This document shows positions 57,277-64,000 of a stretch of 64,000 bases of DNA, piece by piece. The DNA is taken from contig NZ_JAGGPR010000002.1 of assembly GCF_018613695.1 (NCBI RefSeq), forward strand, positions 124,001 to 188,000, written 5' to 3'. The DNA comes from Arthrobacter sp. ISL-95. GTDB taxonomy: Bacteria; Actinomycetota; Actinomycetes; Actinomycetales; Micrococcaceae. The number at the start of each line of letters is the position of its first letter. The stretch's first letter is position 1. The translations under genes and the position numbers were made by a program. The notes under the pieces were generated by a model that was not told where the DNA came from, did no database searches, and was given only the letters and a program-made list of their open reading frames with translations.

Positions 57277-57843
57277 ATGATCACCACACTTGCAGATCGC
57301 ATCCGCGGACTTGCCTCACTTTTTTGGCGTGAGGTAGCAAAGTTCGGCGCCGTCGGCGGTGTTGCTTTTGTCATCGACTCGGCGGTTTTCATCTGGCTGT
57401 TTTCCGGTCCGATGCACGGCAGCGAAGTGTGGGCGAAGGCTATTGCGACGATTGTTGCGAGTATTTTTTCCTGGGTGGCAAACCGCTTCTGGACGTTCCG
57501 GCATCGTAAACAGGCCAACGTTGTCCGAGAGGCCGTGCTGTTTGCCGTCATGAACCTTGTGGGGCTCCTGATTGCGTCCGGTTGTGTGTGGTTCGCCAAG
57601 TACATCCTGGACCTCAACGACAAGCCGTCGCTTTTCATCGCCGGCAGCGTCGTTGGCCTCATCCTGGGCACTATCTTCCGTTTCTTCGCCTACCGCTTCT
57701 GGGTGTTCAACGAAGAGCTGGACGCCGAACCCGAGTTCTCGCATGACCACGAGATTATCGATCTTCACCACAAGTCCAAGAGCGGTTCCGAAACAGGCGT
57801 GAACCCTGCAACCGGTGAATTCCCCTCGGTCAAGAATCTCTAA
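57277..57843 (+). CDS. GtrA family membrane protein
   Basis: A 188-residue protein with four spans and the GtrA pattern: FGAVGGVAFVIDSAVFIWLF, then ANRFWTFRHRKQ and RFFAYRFWVFNEELD at the second pair. A hydrophilic tail of about 45 residues follows. GtrA proteins are thought to move polyprenyl-linked sugars across the membrane for cell-surface glycans. GGAGGG lies 5 bases before ATG 57277, and TAAAAT at 57227-57232 is a possible -10. The gene ends 2 bases before the convergent TIGR03089 gene. Confidence 0.9.
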   Translation: MITTLADRIRGLASLFWREVAKFGAVGGVAFVIDSAVFIWLFSGPMHGSEVWAKAIATIVASIFSWVANRFWTFRHRKQANVVREAVLFAVMNLVGLLIASGCVWFAKYILDLNDKPSLFIAGSVVGLILGTIFRFFAYRFWVFNEELDAEPEFSHDHEIIDLHHKSKSGSETGVNPATGEFPSVKNL

Positions 57844-57845
57844 CG

Positions 57846-58535
57846 CTAAGGACGGCTGACGCGCTCGTTCTCGAGCAGGTGCTCGGTCACGTCCAAGTCC
57901 GGGTGTACCAGGACTACGGAGCCGTCCTCTTTCCAAGCGCCCAAAGAAGCTGCCAGGCATCGCTCCAGGCCTTCGGCAGCGCGTACCAGCAGACGGACGC
58001 CCGGCTCTTGAGTAGCAGCAAAGCCGTCAATAAGTTGTTCATGGCGCAGCCCTGCGGTTCCGCGTACAGCGGGCAAGCCCGCCTCGGGTTCGGTGTGGGC
58101 CATGAAGACGTCACCGTGGGAACGGACTTCAGCCGCGTAATCCACGACGCCGGATGGCAGCTCTCCCGGCCAGCGCATGGCTAGTGCCGCGAGCGGCACG
58201 GCGACGATTGCCCCGAAGCCGGCGCCGTCGTCGGGCTTGTCCGTAGCCAGGAGGTCTGCCGAGGTGTCGTCGAAGACCACCTCCATGCCCAGTTGCCAAG
58301 CGGCCAAGGCCCAGACGAAGGATTTCCAGTGCGCCGGGAGGTCCAGCCTGATTGACATCCCGGGTTCAGCGTCAAGTTCGTCCTGCAGCAGGTTGCTGGT
58401 TTTGGCTACCCAGTTGTCCAGGACGCGGCCTGAAAGCTCAACCCGCTCGGAGTCGGGACCGTACCAGGTGAGTCGTGGTGACGTTGAATGACCGGATCGC
58501 AGGGCAGTCATCAGGTTCGTTGCCGGGATGCTCAT
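57846..58535 (-). CDS. TIGR03089 family protein
   Basis: A 229-residue actinobacterial protein that resembles the N-terminal part of AMP-binding (acyl-CoA synthetase-like) enzymes but is too short to be a full one and has no visible adenylation motif. RLDLPAHWKSFVWALAAWQLGMEV is the most recognisable segment. Function unknown. It is found near LCP, GtrA and WhiB genes in other actinobacteria, which fits this neighbourhood. Confidence 0.85.
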   Translation of the reverse strand: MSIPATNLMTALRSGHSTSPRLTWYGPDSERVELSGRVLDNWVAKTSNLLQDELDAEPGMSIRLDLPAHWKSFVWALAAWQLGMEVVFDDTSADLLATDKPDDGAGFGAIVAVPLAALAMRWPGELPSGVVDYAAEVRSHGDVFMAHTEPEAGLPAVRGTAGLRHEQLIDGFAATQEPGVRLLVRAAEGLERCLAASLGAWKEDGSVVLVHPDLDVTEHLLENERVSRP

Positions 58536-58910
58536 GCCTCAATCTTGCCACGGTGGTTCCGTGGTGTGCTGGGCATTGTGCCGCGATTGTGAATTGCAAC
58601 ACACCATGGTTTCTCCAGTCGTTGGCCTCTCGAAGCCCCTGATGGAAATTTCCGCGGAAATTCAATGAAAGTTCACCTGAGCCGATCGAGGGCTTCCATT
58701 TGCCGCCACGACACGCGGCGGCGCGGTAAAAATGTTGGGCGTGGCGCATCCCACGTTTTTACAGATCCTTGATTATTATCCCGGCGCGGCTTGACGGGCG
58801 GGTAGTTACACGCGTGTAATTAGTAATCAACGCCGCTGCACAGATACCCGGAACGTCACCGGGAATCGGAAACACATCCAAGCAGCAGCTGCAAAATCAG
58901 GAGGGACGCC
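58536..58910. promoter_or_regulatory. 375-base control region between TIGR03089 and whiB
   Basis: No gene is seen in this stretch. It holds several palindromes: AATTTCCGCGGAAATT (58647-58662, perfect), GTAAAAA...GTTTTTAC within 58725-58764, and TTACACGCGTGTAA (58806-58819, perfect). A likely whiB promoter is TTGACG (58791-58796), an 18-base spacer and TGTAAT (58815-58820), so the last palindrome covers the -10. AGGAGGG at 58899-58905 is the ribosome site of whiB. Confidence 0.6.
58806..58819. promoter_or_regulatory. Perfect palindrome overlapping the whiB -10
   Basis: TTACACGCGTGTAA is an exact 14-base palindrome placed in the spacer and -10 of the predicted whiB promoter, the usual position for a repressor. 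The binding protein is unknown. Confidence 0.55.
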
Positions 58911-59444
58911 ATGGGGCAAGCGTTGCGTATCCAGGAAGATGCAGTCGTCGCAGAACATGCGTCGGTAAAATACCGTTCGCGGGAAGTACCGGGGGATTGG
59001 TACGTAGACCCCGCGGACCCGGAAGCGGCAGACCGATACAACCAGAATGTGCAGCAGTCTTTGGAGGATCAGGCTACAGCCCTCCTCGCCGCACATGAGG
59101 CATTGCTGCCCGCTGGGCCGGATGAAGATCTGGACGACCCTCCCATGGAGCTGCGTCGTCCCCTCGAAACGCCGGGGCAACCCGTGTGGATCGGCCTGCC
59201 CCAGGGGGACTTCGATGACGAAGGCGAACTCGGCTGGCAGACTGACGCGTTGTGCGCACAAACCGATCCTGAGGCTTTCTTCCCTGAAAAGGGTGGATCA
59301 ACGAGGGACGCCAAGAAGGTTTGCGGAGCGTGCAACGTCCGCTCACAGTGCCTGGAATATGCTCTCGCCAATGATGAGCGGTTCGGAATTTGGGGCGGAC
59401 TCTCCGAGCGGGAGCGTCGTCGGCTAAGGAAGCGAGCGGTCTAA
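58911..59444 (+). CDS. WhiB-family iron-sulfur regulator with long N-terminal extension
   Basis: A 177-residue protein. The WhiB domain is C-terminal: Cys115, Cys138, Cys141 and Cys147 (C-x22-C-x2-C-x5-C) hold a 4Fe-4S cluster, GIWGG follows, and the basic tail RERRRLRKRAV contacts DNA. About 105 residues precede the domain, acidic and alanine-rich, where most WhiB proteins have 20-40. AGGAGGG at a good distance supports ATG 58911, so the extension is probably real. Its position next to TIGR03089 and envelope genes suggests the WhiB2/WhmD (cell division) group. WhiB proteins usually work bound to the sigma factor. Confidence 0.9.
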   Translation: MGQALRIQEDAVVAEHASVKYRSREVPGDWYVDPADPEAADRYNQNVQQSLEDQATALLAAHEALLPAGPDEDLDDPPMELRRPLETPGQPVWIGLPQGDFDDEGELGWQTDALCAQTDPEAFFPEKGGSTRDAKKVCGACNVRSQCLEYALANDERFGIWGGLSERERRRLRKRAV

Positions 59445-59455
59445 TTCTCAAGGAA

Positions 59456-62400
59456 GTGCATGTTACCGCCGTCGTGGTTTCCCACGACGGCGGCAACTAT
59501 CTGCCCAGGACATTGGCGGCATTGTCGGACCAGACGCGTTCGGCAGATGCCGCCATTGGCGTTGATACAGGTTCCACGGATAACTCGCTGGAGTTGCTCA
59601 GTGAGGCCCTCGGCCAGAACAATGTCACCTCGTTCCAGCATGCAAGGTCGGGCTTCGGGGCAGCCGTCCAAGCCGGCCTACAGGAGCTCGCCCCTTCATC
59701 CGTTGCCGCAAAGGATGCGGCAGGTGGTACCGGGCAAGACAGCAACGGCGCGAAGACCACTTCCGTCGAATGGATCTGGCTCCTGCATGACGACGCCGCG
59801 CCAGCGCCTGATGCGTTGGCCGAGCTTCTTCATGCGGTTGAACGCGCGCCCTCTGTAACGGTGGCGGGCTGCAAGCAGCTTGGCTGGGGCAACCAGCGGC
59901 ATCTGGTGGATGTGGGACTCTCCACCAGTCGCTGGGCTGAACGCCTGACGCTGATTGACGCGGACGAAGTCGATCAAGGGCAATACGATGCCCGGACCGA
60001 CACTTTCGCCGTGAACTCAGCAGGCATGCTGATCCGTCGCGACGTGTGGGAGTACCTGCACGGTTTTGACCCCGCTCTACCGGGGAGTGGCGACGACGTG
60101 GACTTCTGCTGGCGGAACTGGCTAGCGGGCAATCGCGTCGTTGTAGTCCCCGGCGCCCGCATGTTCCATGTGGAACACCGCCCGCATGGTTTGGGCACGT
60201 CCTCCGCGGCACGTAAAGCCCAGATCCACATGCGGCTCAAGCATACGCCGTGGTGGAATGTCCCGTTCCAGGCGGTGGGTGCCTTGTTTGGTGCGATCAT
60301 GCGCCTCGTGCTGAGCATCCTGGTCAAAGAACCGGGATATGGCCTCTCGCAGTTCACTGCCACCATCGCTGCCCTCATCCGCCCACTTGCCATTGCAAGG
60401 GGCCGCCGCGTCGCGGCAAGGACGCGCCGGGTGCACAGATCGGTTGTGCGCGGGCTGCAGACGCCTACGCGGGAGGTGCGTGCCAACAGGCGCTCTTTGC
60501 TGGAAGCCATCCGGCCCGCCGATGAAACGCCGGCTTTCTCCGATCTTCTAGCCCCCGAACCCAGCGGGGATGCTTCCGATGACTTCGCCGCGCTGGCCAC
60601 CAATGAACGGGGCTGGGTGGGCACAGGTGCCGTCGCGGCCGCCCTGGTGGCCCTCGCCGCAGCACTCGTAGGCCTGCTGGGACTGCTCCGCTCCGGCACC
60701 GTTGCCGGGGGCGGGCTCCTCCCTCTCTCAGCCTCGCCAGGAGATATATGGGCCAATGCGTCCACCTGGTGGATCTCCTTGGGCGCCGGTCTGCCCGGGC
60801 ACGGCGATCCGTTCGGCTACGTGCTGTGGCTGCTTTCGCTCTTTGGCGGTGGTGACGGCAACGCCGCGATGGTGTGGTTGCTGGTCCTTGCCATGCCGTT
60901 GTCCGCACTGGGCGCATGGTTCGCGGCGGGCGCGCTTACTACCAAACGCCGTTTCCGGCTAGCGGCCGCCCTGGCATGGTCCGGTGCTCCCGCACTCCTG
61001 ATCGCCATCAACGAGGGCCGCGTCGGAGCTTTGGTAGCCCACGTCTTGATGCCCCTGTTGCTCCTCGCGCTGCTACGCGCCTCGGGATCCGCAGTTGCCC
61101 ACGGCCCTGCGTTGTCGGGGACCCAGCTCAGTCGTCGGCCTGCCTTGATAACCGGTAAGCCAGGCATCAACGGAACACCATCCTGGACTGCCGCTGCCGC
61201 CGCAGGTCTTGCCATGGCCGCAATCACTGCATCGGCGCCGTCACTGTTGGGGCCGATCGTCGTTGCGGTGGTCCTGGCCGCGGTGGTCCTCGGGCAACGG
61301 GGAAAAACGCTGTGGTGGTCGCTTCTGCCAACCGTCGCCTTGTTCCTGCCCTATGGAATATCCGTGCTGGACCGCCCACGCTCGTTGTTGGCCGATCCCG
61401 GATTGCCGCTGACGTTCGAGTCAGCTCCGTTGTGGCAGCAGCTTCTCGGCCAACCGCTGGCTTTTGACATCGACGGCGGGTTGACGGGTCTGACGGTCTT
61501 CGGTCCCGGCGCTGTGCCGTGGGCTCTGCTGCTGGCTCTGCTGGTCATCGCACCAGTCCTGATTCTTGCTGTTGCTGCGCTGTTCCTGCCCGGTAAACGC
61601 ACTGCGTTGGCCAGGGTGTTCTGGTTGGTTGCCTTGGTTGTCCTTACGTGCGGCTGGTTGGTGGGCCACGTAGCCACCGGTGTCAACAACAACGTGATCG
61701 TTGGTCCCTTCACCGGCCCCGCCGTTTCTGCGGCGGGGGTGTTGCTCCTGGGCGCTGCCATTCTTGGTGCTGAAAAGCTCTTTACTGCCCCTCGAAAGCA
61801 ACCTAAGACTTCCCGTCGTTCGCTCCCACTCCGACGCATTGCCTCGGCAGTTACCATGGCACTCCTGGTTGCCGGTCCCCTTGCGGGAATGGCGGCCTGG
61901 GCTGCGCAAAATGTCCTCCAGCCCACGCCGACTGCCGGATTTAATGCCTCAGCCGGGGCTGGGGAGCAGGCGCCGTCCCTTGGGACCCGCCGCCATATAT
62001 GGTCCGTAGACACAGGAACGTTGCCGGCTACTGCCGTGGATCGTGGACAGGGACCCGAACGTACGCGAACGCTGGTAATCACCAGCGGTGAGCAGGGTGC
62101 TTTCTCCTCTTCGCTGATGCGCGGAGCCGGCACCACATTGGACAGCTTGTCCACCATTGCCTCAGCACGGACCATCATTGGTGCGCCGGGACGTGAGGAA
62201 ATCGCGGACGACGACGCTGCCACGGCTTCCCTGCGCCGGGCTGTCGCCACCATCGTGGCGGGAACCGGCGTGGACCCGCGCACCGATCTGGAGCAGCTTG
62301 GTGCAGGATTCATAGTCCTTAAAGCAGAGGACAACGCCGCCCAACTAACCGCCAGCAGGATCGACGCCGTCCCGGGACTCGTGGCCGTAGGACAGACTGA

Positions 62401-62851
62401 CGCCGGGTGGCTGTGGCGGGTGACCCCCCGGAACCAGGAAGCCGCTACTGCCGCTGACACTGCACACCGGGTGCGCATGGTGGACTCCCAAGGCGCTCTT
62501 ATAAGTACGCTGCCATCTGACGAAGTGAACGTAGACGCCACGGTGTCATCCGGGGAGGAGGGCCGGAAGATCGTCCTCGCTGAACGCGCCGATCCAGGTT
62601 GGACAGCTTGGGTGGATGGCCGTCAACTGCAGGCCACAACATCCGGTTGGTCACAGGCCTTTGAGCTACCGGCCAGCGGCGGTGACCTTGAAATCCGCTA
62701 CACCAACCCCTGGGCCTTGTGGTTCGGAATACTGCAGGCGGTGGTGATCGGATTGACGGTTCTGTTGGCCGTGCCCATGCCCGCACGCCGCAGTCGAACC
62801 GGCATGTCGAGGGACGAAGTCTCCCTCCGTAAGGAGTACAGCAGTGTCTGA
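59456..62851 (+). CDS. Very large GT2 glycosyltransferase with C-terminal membrane domain
   Basis: About 1,131 residues. Residues 1-250 form a GT2 domain: TAVVVSHDGGNYLPRTLAAL, the metal-binding LLHDDAAP, and the late GSGDDVDFCWRNW. The rest has more than ten spans, beginning near residue 385, with a final soluble section ending RSRTGMSRDEVSLRKEYSSV. It probably builds or extends a polyprenyl-linked envelope sugar. The start is uncertain: GTG 59456 lies 11 bases after whiB, with AAGGA very close; the open frame continues upstream inside whiB. It overlaps the next gene by 8 bases. Confidence 0.85.
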   Translation: MHVTAVVVSHDGGNYLPRTLAALSDQTRSADAAIGVDTGSTDNSLELLSEALGQNNVTSFQHARSGFGAAVQAGLQELAPSSVAAKDAAGGTGQDSNGAKTTSVEWIWLLHDDAAPAPDALAELLHAVERAPSVTVAGCKQLGWGNQRHLVDVGLSTSRWAERLTLIDADEVDQGQYDARTDTFAVNSAGMLIRRDVWEYLHGFDPALPGSGDDVDFCWRNWLAGNRVVVVPGARMFHVEHRPHGLGTSSAARKAQIHMRLKHTPWWNVPFQAVGALFGAIMRLVLSILVKEPGYGLSQFTATIAALIRPLAIARGRRVAARTRRVHRSVVRGLQTPTREVRANRRSLLEAIRPADETPAFSDLLAPEPSGDASDDFAALATNERGWVGTGAVAAALVALAAALVGLLGLLRSGTVAGGGLLPLSASPGDIWANASTWWISLGAGLPGHGDPFGYVLWLLSLFGGGDGNAAMVWLLVLAMPLSALGAWFAAGALTTKRRFRLAAALAWSGAPALLIAINEGRVGALVAHVLMPLLLLALLRASGSAVAHGPALSGTQLSRRPALITGKPGINGTPSWTAAAAAGLAMAAITASAPSLLGPIVVAVVLAAVVLGQRGKTLWWSLLPTVALFLPYGISVLDRPRSLLADPGLPLTFESAPLWQQLLGQPLAFDIDGGLTGLTVFGPGAVPWALLLALLVIAPVLILAVAALFLPGKRTALARVFWLVALVVLTCGWLVGHVATGVNNNVIVGPFTGPAVSAAGVLLLGAAILGAEKLFTAPRKQPKTSRRSLPLRRIASAVTMALLVAGPLAGMAAWAAQNVLQPTPTAGFNASAGAGEQAPSLGTRRHIWSVDTGTLPATAVDRGQGPERTRTLVITSGEQGAFSSSLMRGAGTTLDSLSTIASARTIIGAPGREEIADDDAATASLRRAVATIVAGTGVDPRTDLEQLGAGFIVLKAEDNAAQLTASRIDAVPGLVAVGQTDAGWLWRVTPRNQEAATAADTAHRVRMVDSQGALISTLPSDEVNVDATVSSGEEGRKIVLAERADPGWTAWVDGRQLQATTSGWSQAFELPASGGDLEIRYTNPWALWFGILQAVVIGLTVLLAVPMPARRSRTGMSRDEVSLRKEYSSV

Positions 62852-64000
62852 GGACCAGAAGAATCCGTCCGGCGATAGTACTGGAGCTCCGGAGCCTACG
62901 AAGTCCCGCGGCTCCAATTCCCGCAGCTCCAACGGCCGGGGTTCGGGCAGCCGCAGCTCCGGCAGTAGCAGCTCCAGCGGCCGGGGTTCGGGCAGCCGCA
63001 GTTCCAACAAGGGCGTTATCACCGGCGTTCTCTCAGCCGTGGTCATCCTTGCGGCGGGCGGTGGCGCAGTAGCCGCGACGTCAATGGTGCCCGAACCTTC
63101 CGGGGGGACCACTGTGGACGTCCGCCAGGCCGACGTACCTGCGGGCCGTGCCTTGGGCGTCTGTCCCGAACCGGCGAGGCTTGTGAACGGAACCGTGGTG
63201 GGCACGGATGCTGACTTCAGCCCGGTCTCCACCACGGCCACCAGCGCCCTGAACGCAGTGGTGCTGAGCAACCCCGCCGGAACGGTGCCGGGGAGCAGCG
63301 TGGCATCCCTCGGTGGTGACACAGTGGCGCGGATCGCTGAGGCCCCAACCAGTACGCCCACGCCGACTGTTGGTCCGCCGGTACTTGCGGCCGGCGTCGC
63401 GTCCATCAGCCCTGTGACCTCGCCGGCTGTAGTAGGCGCCGATGCCCTTGGAAACGAGCAAGCGTCATTGGCTGCGAATCTTAGCTATTCGGCCGCCGAC
63501 GGCGATCTCCGGGGCTTGGCGTCAACTCAATGCCAGCCACCGGGCAACGACGCCTGGCTGCTGGGTGCGAACACTGCTGTTGGACGAACTGCGGTTTTGA
63601 ACGTGAGTAACGCCTCCGAGACCCCGGCCACAGTGAACCTTGAGTTGTATGGATACGCAGGTCAGATCCAGGCACCGGGAGCCCGTGGTCTCCTGGTGGC
63701 TCCTGGAACCACCCGTTCGGTAAACCTGGGCGGACTCGCGCCCGGGGAATCGCAGCTTGCCGTGCACGTGCGAAGCACAGGCGGCCCGGTTGCAGCCACT
63801 ATCCAACAGAGCGTGTTGCGTGGAATTGCCCCAGGTGGTGTGGAGTACCTCTCGCCGGGCGCGGGGCCATCGAACCAGCAGGTGATGTCAGGCGTCGATA
63901 TTCAGGACCCGGCAGGCGTGAAAGCTCTGGCCGCGAAGGCAGGTTTTGCCGATGCGGTACCGGCCCTTCAGATCGCGGTACCCGGATCCACTGACGCCGT
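62844..64000 (+). CDS. DUF5719-like secreted or membrane-anchored protein (3' end outside window)
   Basis: GTG 62844 follows AAGGAG and overlaps the GT2 stop; the frame is open to the window edge (385 codons). Residues 1-55 are a low-complexity cytoplasmic stretch of R, G, S and N, then one span (VITGVLSAVVILAAGGGAVAA) and a long outside domain with NVSNASETPATVNLELYGYAG. This matches the DUF5719 proteins that follow the big GT2 gene in actinobacteria. Function unknown. Confidence 0.7.
   Translation, partial: MSEDQKNPSGDSTGAPEPTKSRGSNSRSSNGRGSGSRSSGSSSSSGRGSGSRSSNKGVITGVLSAVVILAAGGGAVAATSMVPEPSGGTTVDVRQADVPAGRALGVCPEPARLVNGTVVGTDADFSPVSTTATSALNAVVLSNPAGTVPGSSVASLGGDTVARIAEAPTSTPTPTVGPPVLAAGVASISPVTSPAVVGADALGNEQASLAANLSYSAADGDLRGLASTQCQPPGNDAWLLGANTAVGRTAVLNVSNASETPATVNLELYGYAGQIQAPGARGLLVAPGTTRSVNLGGLAPGESQLAVHVRSTGGPVAATIQQSVLRGIAPGGVEYLSPGAGPSNQQVMSGVDIQDPAGVKALAAKAGFADAVPALQIAVPGSTDA
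62933..63005 (+). repeat. 45-bp direct repeat in the DUF5719-like gene
   Basis: The 28-base unit at 62933-62960 recurs at 62978-63005 with one change, a 45-base (15-codon) period. It encodes the peptide repeat GRGSGSRSS in the low-complexity N-terminus. Confidence 0.85.

Overview
The window is a 64 kb piece of a high-GC actinobacterial chromosome, most likely from the Micrococcaceae (Arthrobacter or Paenarthrobacter type). The evidence is a mycothiol conjugate amidase, a WhiB-family Fe-S regulator, DUF501, DUF4307, DUF4245 and TIGR03089 proteins, frequent GTG starts, many 4-bp start/stop overlaps, and gene orders that I recall as shared with other actinobacteria. Two such orders are mazG-eno-septum initiator-DUF501-ppx and greA-DUF4307-mca-small membrane protein-trhA-uppS-phoH2. 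I see no transposase, integrase, phage gene, CRISPR array or rRNA. The window reads as core chromosome with good coding continuity and 63 predicted CDS, two of them cut by the window edges and one a tentative 23-codon ORF.

Region by region. 1-2.6 kb: the end of an M20 amidohydrolase, then an OhrR sensor, Ohr peroxidase and an alkenal/quinone-type reductase, an organic peroxide defence unit with a clear operator. 2.8-12.7 kb: a nucleoside uptake and salvage block (BMP lipoprotein, two-NBD ATPase, two permeases, cytidine deaminase, thymidine phosphorylase, two tandem DedA proteins, adenosine deaminase). 12.7-20.3 kb: mazG, enolase, an FtsB/DivIC-like protein, DUF501, Ppx/GppA, a mycosin-like subtilase and a type II NADH dehydrogenase whose promoter carries a near-consensus Rex site. 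20.4-26.7 kb: an ACT-GNAT fusion, a tRNA with anticodon UAA and a short variable arm, and a complete branched-chain amino acid ABC transporter (liv genes).

26.9-35.9 kb: a Bax-inhibitor-1 protein, a thiolase, galTK facing an aldose-1-epimerase, an AI-2E family exporter, threonine ammonia-lyase and a rhomboid protease. 35.9-41.8 kb: GreA, DUF4307, Mca, a small membrane protein, TrhA, UppS and PhoH2, whose long leader contains a 23-codon ORF with a strong ribosome site. 41.8-47 kb: a GNAT, an unknown protein, a stand-alone prepilin peptidase, a NUDIX hydrolase and an MFS exporter under a TetR regulator. 47-51.4 kb: fumarase, beta-carbonic anhydrase, DUF4245 and GlpX. 51.4-64 kb: a cell-envelope and purine block (FemX-like, ManA, LCP ligase, PurE, PurK, GtrA, TIGR03089, WhiB, a very large GT2 membrane glycosyltransferase, DUF5719).

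The most unusual signals are non-coding or very small. They are (i) the PhoH2 leader ORF, a possible counterpart of the mycobacterial PhoAT antitoxin; (ii) two long hairpins, 9.5 kb apart, with unrelated arms but closely related 41-44 nt loops; (iii) a class-I-shaped tRNA with a leucine UAA anticodon; (iv) a shared palindromic repeat, one copy of which supplies the stop codon of the rhomboid gene; and (v) a perfect 48-bp palindrome after fumC. All coordinates and sequence matches were read by eye; no database search was run.
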